Assembly (NCBI GenBank): GCA_903889245.1
Contig: CAISWQ010000054.1
Location: forward strand, 44,412-108,411
DNA length: 64,000 bases
Direction: 5' to 3'
Source of the DNA: an uncultured Lentisphaerota bacterium
GTDB lineage: Bacteria; Verrucomicrobiota; Kiritimatiellia; CAIQIC01
The translations under genes were made by a program, and so were the position numbers. Below are positions 33,043 to 41,032 of this stretch, one piece after another. Below the pieces are notes generated by a model. It ran no database searches. It worked only from the letters and a program-made list of their open reading frames with translations, and was not told the DNA's origin. Positions within the stretch are counted from its first letter, which is position 1; each line of letters starts with the position of its first letter.

Positions 33043-33061
33043 GCCGGTTAGAGCGCGTTGG

Positions 33062-33092
33062 AATATGGCGGCGTGCAAGACGCCGCCATATT
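33062..33092. terminator. Perfect 13-bp hairpin between convergent genes
   Basis: AATATGGCGGCGT and its complement with a 5-base loop (GCAAG), placed between the ends of the MoxR operon and yedK. No T-tract on either strand, so it could be a bidirectional terminator or mRNA-end stabiliser. Its sequence also looks like an intergenic repeat family of verrucomicrobia. Confidence 0.55.
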
Positions 33093-33101
33093 GGGGGGAT
33101 G

Positions 33102-33737
33102 TCAGAACGGCAGCAACGGCTGCTTGGCGGAGGCCGGTGGCGAGAGCAACGTCGCGCCTTCTTCCGCGCGAAGCTGCTCGGCGGAGAAGGAGCGTAGCAA
33201 GCCCAGCAAGGTGTCTGCCTCGGTCTCCGGCTTCAACCACGTCGCCTCGGCCTCCGGGGTCAGCATCACCGGCATCCGGTCGTGGACCGGCTGGATCAGT
33301 TCATTGGCCTCGGTGGTAATGATGGTAAAGGCGCGACCTGTGCCATCGCCCGACGTTGTCCATAGGCCGGCGAAACCGAAGAGCCCCCGGTTGGGCAATC
33401 GGAAGAACAGCGGGCGTTTCCGGCCGCTGGGCAGGCGTTCCCATTCGAAAAAGCCGTTGGCAGGAATCAGGCAACGCTGCTTCGCGAGCAGGTCGCGGAA
33501 GGAGGGCTTTTGTGTCAGCGTGTCCGCGCGCGCATTGATCAGCAGCACGCCCCGCGCCTCCCACTCCGGTGTGAGTCCCCAGCGCTGTGTCTCCAGCTTA
33601 TGCTCCATCGTCACGACCGCCGCCATCTGGCTGGGCGCAATCACACCGGCAGGCGCCTCGCCGCCGAGTGCCTCCTGCGCCGCGAAGCGCTCCACAAGCT
33701 GCTTCCGGTTCGCTGTGACCATGTAACGTCCACACAT
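33102..33737 (-). CDS. SOS response-associated peptidase family protein (YedK/HMCES)
   Basis: 211 residues. Starts MCGRYMV: after removal of Met, Cys2 forms the thiazolidine cross-link to abasic sites in single-stranded DNA. Other SRAP residues are present: QRWGLTPEW, LINARADTL (Asn/Arg/Ala/Asp substrate pocket), CLIPANGFFEWER (Glu), AGLWTTSGDG and VHDRMPVML (catalytic His). Protects abasic sites during replication. The ATG giving Cys2 was chosen over a longer in-frame start. Single gene, convergent with the MoxR operon. Confidence 0.95.
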   Translation of the reverse strand: MCGRYMVTANRKQLVERFAAQEALGGEAPAGVIAPSQMAAVVTMEHKLETQRWGLTPEWEARGVLLINARADTLTQKPSFRDLLAKQRCLIPANGFFEWERLPSGRKRPLFFRLPNRGLFGFAGLWTTSGDGTGRAFTIITTEANELIQPVHDRMPVMLTPEAEATWLKPETEADTLLGLLRSFSAEQLRAEEGATLLSPPASAKQPLLPF

Positions 33738-33755
33738 CGAGGAAACTCCGGCGCG

Positions 33756-33784
33756 TCTATAGCCGATTTTCCCAGCCTTGGAAA
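33756..33784 (-). promoter_or_regulatory. Candidate promoter of the YedK gene
   Basis: Minus strand: TTTCCA (33784-33779), 17-base spacer, TATAGA (33761-33756) within GGCTATAGACGCGCC. The -35 lies inside a palindrome copy, so occupancy of the palindrome could affect it. The -10 ends 18 bases before the start codon. Confidence 0.45.
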
Positions 33785-33880
33785 GTCCTTCGGCGTTTTT
33801 TCCAAGCCTTGGGAAAAACACCGGGAAAAAGTTCCCGGTCTTGGAGAAAGCATTCGTACCTGCTTCCAATCCTTGGGAAA
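33767..33880. repeat. Phased palindrome array, 4 copies (centres 33776, 33807, 33839, 33871)
   Basis: Steps 31, 32 and 32 bp. Third copy degenerate (TTCCCGGTCTTGGAGAA). Confidence 0.88.
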
Positions 33881-34069
33881 CATCAACCGCGAAAAAAAAG
33901 TTTTTGCGGATCGTTCCTCCCCGCTACCCGGCAGTGCCAGGTTGTGGGGGGGGGCGAACAAGGACCCTCCCTCCGTGCTTGCGCCTCTTGAGTGGGTGGA
34001 GGCGGTGGTAAATCGAGGGGTGCATTCTGGGGCTGGGTCGCTATCATCGCCGCGGCAGGAAGGATACAT

Positions 34070-34783
34070 ATGGCATACAAATTTTTGCTGGGACTGGTGG
34101 TGATGATGGGTTTGGCTTGGGAGAGCGGGGCGGCGGACACGCCAACGGCGCTCGCGCGGCTGGCGGCGGCCGGCGGCGGCAAGATCCTGTTCCTCGGCAA
34201 CAGCATCACGCGCCACGGACCGAAGGCCGACATCGGCTGGACCAATAACTGGGGCATGGCGGCGACGGCGCTCGAAAAAGATTTCGTGCATCTACTGGCC
34301 GCGGACATCGCCCGGCTGGTGGGGAAGCAGCCGCAGCTTCAAGTCACGAGCTTGGTGGATTTCGAGCGCGGTTATACCTCCTTTGACATCCCCGTGAAGA
34401 CGAAGCCGTTGGCCGAATTCAAGCCCGACCTGATTATCCTGGCGATTGGCGAGAACACGCCCGCGCTGAACGACACCGCCGCCAAGGCAGCCTATAAGGA
34501 CTGTCTTGTGCGGCTGTTGAAAGCGCTCAAACAGAATGGTGATCCGGCGATCTTTGTCCGGAGCTGTTTCTGGGCAAACCAGGCCAAGGACGATGCGTTG
34601 TGTGCGGCGGCGGCAGAGACCGGCTGCGTCTTTGTGGACATCAGTGCGCTGGCGAAGGTCGAGGCGAACTATGCGCGTTCGGAACAGAAGCTGAAAAGCG
34701 CCGGCGTCGCGGCGCATCCGGGCGACCGGGGGATGCGGGCGATTGCCGAGGCCCTGTGCGCCGCGCTCAAAAGCCAGAAGTGA
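34070..34783 (+). CDS. Exported SGNH/GDSL-like hydrolase
   Basis: 237 residues, signal peptide MAYKFLLGLVVMMGLAWESGAA. SGNH blocks: FLGNSITRHGP (nucleophile Ser, in GNSI rather than GDSL context), IILAIGENTPAL (Asn of block III) and AAHPGDRGM (catalytic His of block V). The aspartate usually three residues before that His is not there (VAAH), so the triad may be completed by another residue or be a dyad. Probable esterase acting on polysaccharide or lipid esters in the periplasm. AGGAAGG precedes the ATG. Thirty bases before hypA. Confidence 0.8.
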   Translation: MAYKFLLGLVVMMGLAWESGAADTPTALARLAAAGGGKILFLGNSITRHGPKADIGWTNNWGMAATALEKDFVHLLAADIARLVGKQPQLQVTSLVDFERGYTSFDIPVKTKPLAEFKPDLIILAIGENTPALNDTAAKAAYKDCLVRLLKALKQNGDPAIFVRSCFWANQAKDDALCAAAAETGCVFVDISALAKVEANYARSEQKLKSAGVAAHPGDRGMRAIAEALCAALKSQK

Positions 34784-34813
34784 ATTTTGCCTGAACCACG
34801 GTATCTTCCGCCC

Positions 34814-35164
34814 ATGCACGAGGTTTCCATCTGTCAGAGTCTGGTGAGCGTGGTGCTCGATGAACTGGCACAACGCGAGGTGGGGGCGGGGCGGCTCAAG
34901 CGCGTCCGTGTCGTCGCCGGGCAGCTGCATCAGTTGGTGCCGGACGCTCTGGTCTTCGCCTACGAACTACTGACGCGTGACACGCCCGCCGCCGGCTCGC
35001 AACTGGAACTGCGCGTGCCGCCGCTGGAGGCCACCTGCAAACGCTGCGGCTGGCAGGGCGCGATGGAACCGCCGATCTTCCTCTGCGAAAAATGTGGCGC
35101 GGGTATCGAGATCAAGGGTGGCGATGAACTATTTGTCGAGGAACTGGAGCTTGCTGAATCATGA
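34814..35164 (+). CDS. hypA: Hydrogenase/urease nickel incorporation protein HypA
   Basis: 116 residues. Starts MHEVSICQSLV with the invariant Ni-binding His2-Glu3. Zinc-binding cysteines in TCKRCGWQG and FLCEKCGAGIE (two CxxC). Delivers nickel to [NiFe] hydrogenase or urease apo-enzymes together with HypB. Overlaps hypB by four bases. No nickel enzyme is encoded in the window: the hydrogenase-like complex at 11-19 kb has no nickel ligands. A TATCTT six bases before the ATG could be a -10 for a leaderless transcript. Confidence 0.95.
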   Translation: MHEVSICQSLVSVVLDELAQREVGAGRLKRVRVVAGQLHQLVPDALVFAYELLTRDTPAAGSQLELRVPPLEATCKRCGWQGAMEPPIFLCEKCGAGIEIKGGDELFVEELELAES

Positions 35165-35856
35165 GTACGGCCCGGATTCATATCCACCGGGCGGTGATGG
35201 ATGACAGCCTGCGTGAGGCCACCGCGACGCGTGCCTGGCTGGCGGCCCGGCGCTGGCCGATGTTCAACTGCATCGGCTCGCCGGGCGCGGGTAAAACCGC
35301 GCTGCTGGAAGGGCTCGCCACCCTACTGGCCGGCCGCCTGAAATTCGCGGTCATCGAGGGTGACTGCGCCACGGCGCGTGATGCCGAGCGCGTGGCTGCG
35401 CACGGTATCCACGCTATCCAAATTGTCACCGGCGATGGCTGCCATCTGCCGGCCGCCGCGGTGAACAAAGCGTTGGCCGATCTGCCTGCCGACAGCGAGT
35501 GTGTGCTGGTGGAAAACGTCGGCAACCTGGTCTGCCCGGCCGCGTTTGATATTGGCGAGACCGCCAAGGTGGCCGTGTTGAGCGTGACCGAGGGCGAAGA
35601 CAAGCCGCTAAAGTACCCCGCACTGTTCCGCAAGGCCGGCGCCATTGTGCTGACGAAAACCGACCTGCTGCCGCACCTGCGTTTCAATCTCGAAGCCTGC
35701 CGCCACGCGATACGGCAGATCAATAGCGCCGCGCCACTGTTCGAGGTCTCCGCACGGGCCGGCACCGGCCTGTCCGCACTCGCCGACTGGCTGCTGGCGC
35801 AAGCCGCCGCCGCCCGTCAGGCCTGCGCCCCGCTTGGCCAAGCTCTGGGGAAGTGA
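35161..35856 (+). CDS. hypB: Hydrogenase nickel incorporation GTPase HypB
   Basis: 231 residues. SIMIBI-class GTPase: P-loop CIGSPGAGKTALLEG, switch VIEGDCATARDAERV, GDGCHLPAAAV (metal-site Cys/His), ENVGNLVCPAAFDIGE and LTKTDLLPHL (guanine specificity). Neither a CxxCGC N-terminal nickel motif nor a His-rich tail is present, so it is the minimal form without nickel storage. Co-transcribed with hypA. The other maturation genes hypC, D, E, F are not here. Confidence 0.95.
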   Translation: MSTARIHIHRAVMDDSLREATATRAWLAARRWPMFNCIGSPGAGKTALLEGLATLLAGRLKFAVIEGDCATARDAERVAAHGIHAIQIVTGDGCHLPAAAVNKALADLPADSECVLVENVGNLVCPAAFDIGETAKVAVLSVTEGEDKPLKYPALFRKAGAIVLTKTDLLPHLRFNLEACRHAIRQINSAAPLFEVSARAGTGLSALADWLLAQAAAARQACAPLGQALGK

Positions 35857-35916
35857 GCCGGAATTTTACCAACCTTTGGGGAACTCGCAGCCGATTGGAG
35901 TTCATGAGGTTTGCGC

Positions 35917-35945
35917 TTGTGCGGCAGCGGGCGGCGTGTAGTAAT
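35917..35945 (+). promoter_or_regulatory. Candidate leaderless promoter of glycosyltransferase gene
   Basis: TTGTGC 35917-35922, 17-base spacer, AGTAAT 35940-35945, then GCGCGC and the GTG at 35952. The string AATGCGCGC-RTG is the same as at the HAD gene (40169-40180), supporting both the promoter and the GTG start. Confidence 0.5.
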
Positions 35946-35951
35946 GCGCGC

Positions 35952-37094
35952 GTGATCGTCTGCATGGATATCCAGGCGGGGGTGGCGCAGCGCGCCGGGG
36001 TGGGGCGCTATGTCCAGAAACTCGTTGAGCATCTCGGCGCCTGCGCGGCGCCGGCCGACGAGCTGCGGCTGTTCTACTTTGATTTCCAGCGCCAGGGCCT
36101 GCCGCTCGCGGCGCCGGGGACGCGGCAGCGCGCCTGCCGCTGGTTGCCCGGCCGCTATGTGCAGGCAGCGTGGAAGCGCCTGCACTTCCCGCCGTTCGAC
36201 TGGCTGGCGGGCGCGGCCGAGGTCTATCACTTCCCGAACTTCGTCGTGCCGCCGCTGACGCGCGGCAAGGCGGTGGTGACGATCCACGATGTCTCGTTCC
36301 TGCGTTTTCCCGAGGCGGCCGAGCCGCGGAACCTCGCGTACCTGACGGCGAAAATCCGCGACACGGTGGCCCGCGCCGACGCGATCATCACCGATTCGGA
36401 ATTTTCCGGCCGCGAAATCCGGGAGCTGCTCGGCGTGCCGGGGGAGAAGATCCATCCGATCCTGCTCGGCCTGCCGTCGGACTTTCGGCGGCCTTCCGAC
36501 GCGGTCATCGCCGCCGCGCGCCAGCAGCTGGGCTTGGAACGGCCCTATCTTTTGAGCGTCGGCACGCTGGAGCCGCGCAAGAATTTCCCGTTCCTCGTCG
36601 AGGTCTTCGAACGGCTGCGCGGTTTCGATGGCGACTTGGTGATTGCCGGGATGAAGGGCTGGAAATTCGAGCCGATCCTGGCGCGGATACAAAGCTCGCC
36701 GCGGGCGGCGCGCATCAGGCATCTGGATTATGTGCCGGAGGAACTGCTTGCCCCGCTGTATGCCGGCGCGGAATTGTTCGCCCTGCCCTCGCTCTACGAG
36801 GGGTTCGGCTTCACGCCACTGGAGGCGATGGCCTGCGGCACGCCGGTGCTGATCTCGGCGAACGGCTCGCTGCCGGAAGTCTGCGGCGGCGGCTCGGAGA
36901 TGGTGCCCGCACTCGATGCCGATCTGTGGGCGCAGCGCATCGGTGCCCTGCTGGCCGCCCCTGCGGACCGCGCTGCCCTGATCGCCAAAGGCGCACAGCA
37001 CATCGCGAAGTTCTCCTGGCAGACCGCCGCGCAGCAGACGTGGGCGGTGTATCGGCAGGTGGCGGGAAAGTTGAGCCACTGTGAAAATCCGTGA
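35952..37094 (+). CDS. GT4-family glycosyltransferase
   Basis: 380 residues, GT-B fold. N-terminal Rossmann-like domain (MDIQAGVAQRAGVGRYVQKL) with the Gly-rich acceptor loop; VVTIHDVSFLRFP and IITDSEFSGREI; C-terminal nucleotide-sugar domain with LSVGTLEPRKNFPFLVEVF and LFALPSLYEGFGFTPLEAMACGTPVL (E-x7-E motif). Transfers a sugar from an NDP donor, probably to a cell-surface glycan. GTG 35952 chosen because it follows a promoter directly and gives a normal beta-1 strand; ATG 35904 and GTG 35853 are longer alternatives without a clear ribosome-binding site. Paired with another GT4 gene 18 bases downstream. Confidence 0.88.
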   Translation: MIVCMDIQAGVAQRAGVGRYVQKLVEHLGACAAPADELRLFYFDFQRQGLPLAAPGTRQRACRWLPGRYVQAAWKRLHFPPFDWLAGAAEVYHFPNFVVPPLTRGKAVVTIHDVSFLRFPEAAEPRNLAYLTAKIRDTVARADAIITDSEFSGREIRELLGVPGEKIHPILLGLPSDFRRPSDAVIAAARQQLGLERPYLLSVGTLEPRKNFPFLVEVFERLRGFDGDLVIAGMKGWKFEPILARIQSSPRAARIRHLDYVPEELLAPLYAGAELFALPSLYEGFGFTPLEAMACGTPVLISANGSLPEVCGGGSEMVPALDADLWAQRIGALLAAPADRAALIAKGAQHIAKFSWQTAAQQTWAVYRQVAGKLSHCENP

Positions 37095-37112
37095 AATCTG
37101 TGGCTTTATCCG

Positions 37113-38243
37113 ATGAAAATTGCGATTGATGCGCGGTGGATCTTCCCGGAAATCTCCGGCATCGGGCTTTATACGCGGGAACTGGTCGCGGCCTTGGCCG
37201 AGGTGGATCACGGCAATGAGTACGTGCTGCTCTTCGACCGGCCGGAGTTACAAGAGCGCACGTGGGCCGAGGCGCGGCTGGCCGACCGGCCGAACTTCCG
37301 CGCCGCGGTGGTGCCTTGGCGGATTTTTTCGCCGGGCAATCAACTGGGGCTGCCCGGCTGGTTGCGGCAGGAGGGGGTGCGGGTTTTCCATGCGCCGAAT
37401 TACATGATTCCGTTCCGCGCCTTCCCCCGCCGCCGGCCGCACGCGCTCCGCTGCGTCGTGACCATTCACGACCTGATTCCACTGCTCTTTCCGCAGTACA
37501 CGCCGCGCGCGCTCAAAACGCGGTTTCTGTTTCTGTTCAAAGCGCTCATGCGTGAAACCGCCGCGCGTGCCGACGCGATCCTGACGGTCAGCGAGACTTC
37601 GCGCGCCGACATCCTGCGCCTGCTCAAGGCGCGCCACGTGGTGGCGATCCCCAACGGCGTCGCGCCGCACTATCAGCCGGGGCCGCCGCCGCCGCAGACG
37701 CCGAAGCGCATCCTGTTCGTCGGCCGTTTCGATCCCTACAAGAATGTGCTCGGCCTGCTGACGGCGTTTGATCTGTTGCGGCAGCAGATGCCGGGCGCGG
37801 TACGGCTGGTGGTGGCGGGGACGCCCGACCCGCGTTACCCGGAGCCGCTCAATTTCGCGCGCCGGCGCGGCTTGGAAAAAGACATCGAGTGGCTGGGCTA
37901 CATCAGCGGCCCGCAGCTCGTCGCCGCCTACCAGCAGGCCGCGGTCTTCGTGCTGCCCTCGCGCTACGAAGGGTTCGGCCTGCCCGTGGTCGAGGCGATG
38001 GCGTGCGGTACGCCGGTGGTGTGCAGCCGGGTCAGCTCGCTGCCGGAGGTCGCCGGCGACGCCGCGCTGCTGGTCACGCCCGATGACGCCGCCGGCATCG
38101 CGCAGGCCATCCGGCGCGTGCTGGAGGAGCCCGGCCTGGCCGCCACGCTGCGCGCGAAGGGGCTGCGGCGCGCGGCGGACTTTTCCTGGCGGCGCACGGC
38201 GGAGCAGACGCGGGCGGTGTACGAACAGGTGGGGCAGGGTTGA
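37113..38243 (+). CDS. GT4-family glycosyltransferase
   Basis: 376 residues. MKIAIDARWIFPEISGIGLYTRELVAAL is split into the start IAIDARW and acceptor loop SGIGLYTREL. VVTIHDLIPLLFP, ILTVSETSRADIL, the donor-site RILFVGRFDPYKNVLGLL and VFVLPSRYEGFGLPVVEAMACGTPV with E-x7-E follow. Highly similar in layout to the preceding gene, which suggests duplication and sequential sugar addition to one glycan, as in mannosyltransferase pairs. Start is well defined by the canonical N-terminus. Confidence 0.93.
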   Translation: MKIAIDARWIFPEISGIGLYTRELVAALAEVDHGNEYVLLFDRPELQERTWAEARLADRPNFRAAVVPWRIFSPGNQLGLPGWLRQEGVRVFHAPNYMIPFRAFPRRRPHALRCVVTIHDLIPLLFPQYTPRALKTRFLFLFKALMRETAARADAILTVSETSRADILRLLKARHVVAIPNGVAPHYQPGPPPPQTPKRILFVGRFDPYKNVLGLLTAFDLLRQQMPGAVRLVVAGTPDPRYPEPLNFARRRGLEKDIEWLGYISGPQLVAAYQQAAVFVLPSRYEGFGLPVVEAMACGTPVVCSRVSSLPEVAGDAALLVTPDDAAGIAQAIRRVLEEPGLAATLRAKGLRRAADFSWRRTAEQTRAVYEQVGQG

Positions 38244-38293
38244 AACCGATGCGCATGGCACTACATTTGGCCGGTAAAAGATCAAAGCGCACC

Positions 38294-39283
38294 ATGACGA
38301 AACCAGAAGTCATCGCCCAACTTGTTCCTAAGCGCCTGCCCGCGCCGAAGAAAACGGTGACGGCCTTCGCGCCCTCGAACATCGCCCTCTGCAAATATTG
38401 GGGCAAGCGCGACGCGGAACTCAACCTGCCGACGGCGCCCAGCCTCTCCATCTCCCTCGGCCGGCTCGGCAGCGAGGTGACGCTGACGCCTTGCGCGGAT
38501 CATGACCGCTACACGCTCAATGGCCGGCGGCTGCTGCCGGAGTGTGTCTTTGCCCGCCGCGCCAGCGCGTTCTTCGATCTCTTCCGGCCGCACAAGCAGT
38601 TTTTCCTGGAGGTGGTGGCCCGCAACACGATCCCGACCGCGGCCGGTCTGGCTTCGTCGGCCTCCGGATTCGCCGCGCTGACGCTGGCGTTGAACGATCT
38701 GCTGGGCTGGAAACTGGACCGCCGCAAACTCTCCATCCTCGCCCGGCTGGGCAGCGGCAGCGCCTGCCGTTCGTTGTTCGAGGGCTTCGTCGAGTGGCGC
38801 GTCGGCAAGGCGGCCGATGGCCTGGACTCCTTTGCCGAGCCGCTGCCCACGCGCTGGCCCGACCTGCGCGTTGGCCTCGTGGTGCTCTCGAAACAGGAGA
38901 AGCCCATCGGTTCCCGTGATGCGATGGCGCACACGCGCGCGACCTCGCCGCTCTATGCCGCGTGGCCGGCGACCGTCGAGCGTGACTTCGCCGCGCTCAA
39001 GGAGGCCATCCGCCGCCGCGACTTTACGCGCCTGGGCGAACTGGCCGAGGGGAATGCGCTGGCGATGCACGCCACCATGCTGGCCGCGCGGCCCGCCGTG
39101 GTCTATTGCCTGCCCGAATCCCTCGAGGCGATGCAGGCGGTCCGTGCCCTGCGCGCCGATGGTTGCGAGGTCTACTTCACGATGGACGCCGGCCCGAACC
39201 TCAAGCTGCTTTTTCGCAAGCCCGACCTGCGCGGCATCGTCAAGCGCTTCCCCGAGGTCCAGGTCGTCGCGCCCTTCGCCTGA
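38294..39283 (+). CDS. mvaD: Diphosphomevalonate decarboxylase
   Basis: 329 residues, GHMP kinase superfamily. ATP-dependent decarboxylation of 5-diphosphomevalonate to isopentenyl diphosphate, the last step of the classical mevalonate pathway. Signature residues are intact: SNIALCKYWGKRD (substrate Lys), AAGLASSASGFAALTLAL (phosphate loop), GSGSACRSLFEGFVEW (substrate Arg) and FTMDAGPNLKLL (catalytic Asp). ATG 38294 chosen; upstream in-frame codons lie outside the family's N-terminus. No other mevalonate genes are nearby, which is unusual because they are often clustered; most PVC bacteria use the MEP pathway. Confidence 0.92.
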   Translation: MTKPEVIAQLVPKRLPAPKKTVTAFAPSNIALCKYWGKRDAELNLPTAPSLSISLGRLGSEVTLTPCADHDRYTLNGRRLLPECVFARRASAFFDLFRPHKQFFLEVVARNTIPTAAGLASSASGFAALTLALNDLLGWKLDRRKLSILARLGSGSACRSLFEGFVEWRVGKAADGLDSFAEPLPTRWPDLRVGLVVLSKQEKPIGSRDAMAHTRATSPLYAAWPATVERDFAALKEAIRRRDFTRLGELAEGNALAMHATMLAARPAVVYCLPESLEAMQAVRALRADGCEVYFTMDAGPNLKLLFRKPDLRGIVKRFPEVQVVAPFA

Positions 39284-39363
39284 CGCCGCTTTCCGGCTCG
39301 ACTTGATCTCGCGCATGGTCTAAAAAATGCGCAGTCAATACGGCAAGCAGAAAGGAAATGACC

Positions 39364-40044
39364 ATGTATAAGATGTTCATCGTTTTGGTGGCAGCGGCCA
39401 TCTGCATGGCTGGTTCGGCGCAGGCAGCCGAGCCGGTGGCACCGGCGCATCCCGGTATCGGTCTAAGCCTCAAGGCCGGTTCGCTCGGCGCGGGTGGCGA
39501 CCTGACGCTAGGCCTGACACCCAATATCAACCTGCGCGCCGGCGTCGGCTTCTTCACGTGGACCCACAAGTTGAATGATGGCGCTGCCGACCAGAAAGAG
39601 ATCAAGGTGGACTTGTTGAACTTCCCTGTGACCGTGGATTGGCATCCGATCACTGGCAATGGCTTCCGCATTTCTGCTGGCGTCATGTTCAACAACGATC
39701 GCGGCGAGATTACCGCCAAGGCCGGCCAGAGCGTGTCCATCAACGACCACGATTACCTCGTGAGCGCCTTGAGCGGGAAGGTGGACTTCAATCGCTTTGG
39801 TCCCTACCTCGGTATCGGCTATGGCAACGCCGCCGACACCTCGGCGCGCTGGCATTGCGCCCTTGATCTTGGTGTCGCCTATGTGGGCACGCCGAATGTC
39901 ACGCTCTCCGCCACGGCTCTCAATCCCGCGCAGCAGGCCGCGCTCGATAGCGATGTAACTGCGCAGATCAACACATATCAGGACGACATCAAGCCATTCA
40001 AATTCTATCCCGTCCTCTCCCTCGGCTTCTCCTACACCTTCTGA
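39364..40044 (+). CDS. Outer-membrane beta-barrel-like protein
   Basis: 226 residues. Signal peptide MYKMFIVLVAAAICMAGSAQA. The mature part has alternating beta strands ending in aromatic residues (GIGLSLKAGSLG, NLRAGVGFFTWTH, GPYLGIGYGN, YPVLSLGFSYTF) and a C-terminal Phe, as in small barrels recognised by the BAM machinery. Function unknown; similar to porin-like or OmpW/OprD-fold small barrels. ATG 39364 is preferred to ATG 39358 because AAAGGA is then eight bases away. Codon usage is a little less GC-biased than in neighbours. Confidence 0.8.
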   Translation: MYKMFIVLVAAAICMAGSAQAAEPVAPAHPGIGLSLKAGSLGAGGDLTLGLTPNINLRAGVGFFTWTHKLNDGAADQKEIKVDLLNFPVTVDWHPITGNGFRISAGVMFNNDRGEITAKAGQSVSINDHDYLVSALSGKVDFNRFGPYLGIGYGNAADTSARWHCALDLGVAYVGTPNVTLSATALNPAQQAALDSDVTAQINTYQDDIKPFKFYPVLSLGFSYTF

Positions 40045-40052
40045 TCGGCAGC

Positions 40053-40135
40053 TTTTCCAAGGCTTGGAAAACTACACGCCGGACTTGTCCAATCCTTGGA
40101 AAAACCGGCCGCTCCGCTTTCCAATCCCTGGAAAA
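40053..40135. repeat. Phased palindrome array, 3 copies (centres 40062, 40094, 40126)
   Basis: Two exact 32-bp steps. Begins eight bases after the barrel-protein stop and ends eight bases before the -35 of the HAD gene. Confidence 0.9.
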
Positions 40136-40143
40136 CCCCGCGC

Positions 40144-40171
40144 TTGACTTGCCGCGGCGCTCTCCGAGAAT
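40144..40171 (+). promoter_or_regulatory. Leaderless-type promoter of the HAD gene (TTGACT-N16-GAGAAT)
   Basis: TTGACT 40144-40149, 16-base spacer, GAGAAT 40166-40171, then GCGCGC-ATG. The expected start nucleotide is the A of the ATG at 40178 or within a base of it. No Shine-Dalgarno sequence can exist in the six intervening bases. Confidence 0.7.
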
Positions 40172-40177
40172 GCGCGC

Positions 40178-41032
40178 ATGTCTTCCACCGCCACCGCCGC
40201 ATGGGCCGCGCGCTTTTCCGGCGCGGTGGATTTCCGCCGCTCGTTCGCGCCGCGGCCGGGCATCAGCCACGTCCTCTTCGATTTCGATGGCACGCTCTCG
40301 CTGATCCGCGAGGGCTGGCCGGATGTGATGGCGCCGATGTTCGCCGCGTACCTGCCGCCGCTGCCCGGCGAAACCGAGGCGCAGCGCCGCCAACTCGCGC
40401 TCGACGACATCATGCGGCTCAACGGCAAGCAGACGATCTACCAGATGATCCAACTCGCCGAGCGCATCACCGCGCGCGGCGGCCAGCCGCGCGAACCGCT
40501 GTGGTACAAGCACGAATACCTGCGCCGGCTCGATGAGCGCATCGCCGCGCGCCTCACCGGGCTCCAGAGCGGCGCGCTCAAGCCCGATGACCTGCTCGTT
40601 CACGGCGCGCACGGGCTGATGGAGGAACTGCGCCGCCACAAGCTGGCGATTTACCTCGCCAGCGGCACCGATGAGCACTTCGTCAAGAACGAGGCCGCGC
40701 TGCTCGGCCTGACGGAGTTCTTCGGGCCGCACATCTACGGCGCGCTCGATGACTACAAGAAGTTCTCCAAGAAGATGGTCATCGAACGCATCCTGAAGGA
40801 GAACGCGATCCCCGGCGCGCAGTTGCTCGCGTTCGGCGATGGCTATGTGGAGATCGAAAACACCAAGGAGGTCGGCGGCCTCGCCGTCGCCGTCGCCAGC
40901 GACGAGGCCAACAACGGCTCCGGCCGCTTCGACAAGTGGAAGCACCAGCGGCTGACCGGCGTCGGCGCCGACGTGGTCATCCCCGATTACCGCGACGCGC
41001 GCACGCTGCTCGACATCATCTTGGGAACATGA
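40178..41032 (+). CDS. HAD-superfamily hydrolase (phosphatase)
   Basis: 284 residues. Motif I VLFDFDGTLS (D35, D37), an alpha-helical cap of the type I class, motif II IYLASGTDE, motif III Lys in KKMVIERIL, and motif IV LAFGDGYVEIENT. Likely a phosphomonoesterase for a sugar or other small metabolite. It forms a tight cluster with a deoxyhypusine-synthase-like protein (ATGA overlap) and a PfkB sugar kinase, so all three probably serve one pathway. Leaderless start, supported by the promoter position. Confidence 0.88.
   Translation: MSSTATAAWAARFSGAVDFRRSFAPRPGISHVLFDFDGTLSLIREGWPDVMAPMFAAYLPPLPGETEAQRRQLALDDIMRLNGKQTIYQMIQLAERITARGGQPREPLWYKHEYLRRLDERIAARLTGLQSGALKPDDLLVHGAHGLMEELRRHKLAIYLASGTDEHFVKNEAALLGLTEFFGPHIYGALDDYKKFSKKMVIERILKENAIPGAQLLAFGDGYVEIENTKEVGGLAVAVASDEANNGSGRFDKWKHQRLTGVGADVVIPDYRDARTLLDIILGT

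Larger units (their letters stand above)
33738..34069. other. Intergenic region between divergent yedK and SGNH genes
   Basis: Contains the palindrome array at 33767-33880, the YedK promoter and, near 34040, GCTATCATCGCCGCGG, whose TATCAT (34042-34047) could be a -10 for the SGNH gene although no good -35 is visible. A G9 run at 33946-33954 is also present. No gene supported. Confidence 0.6.
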
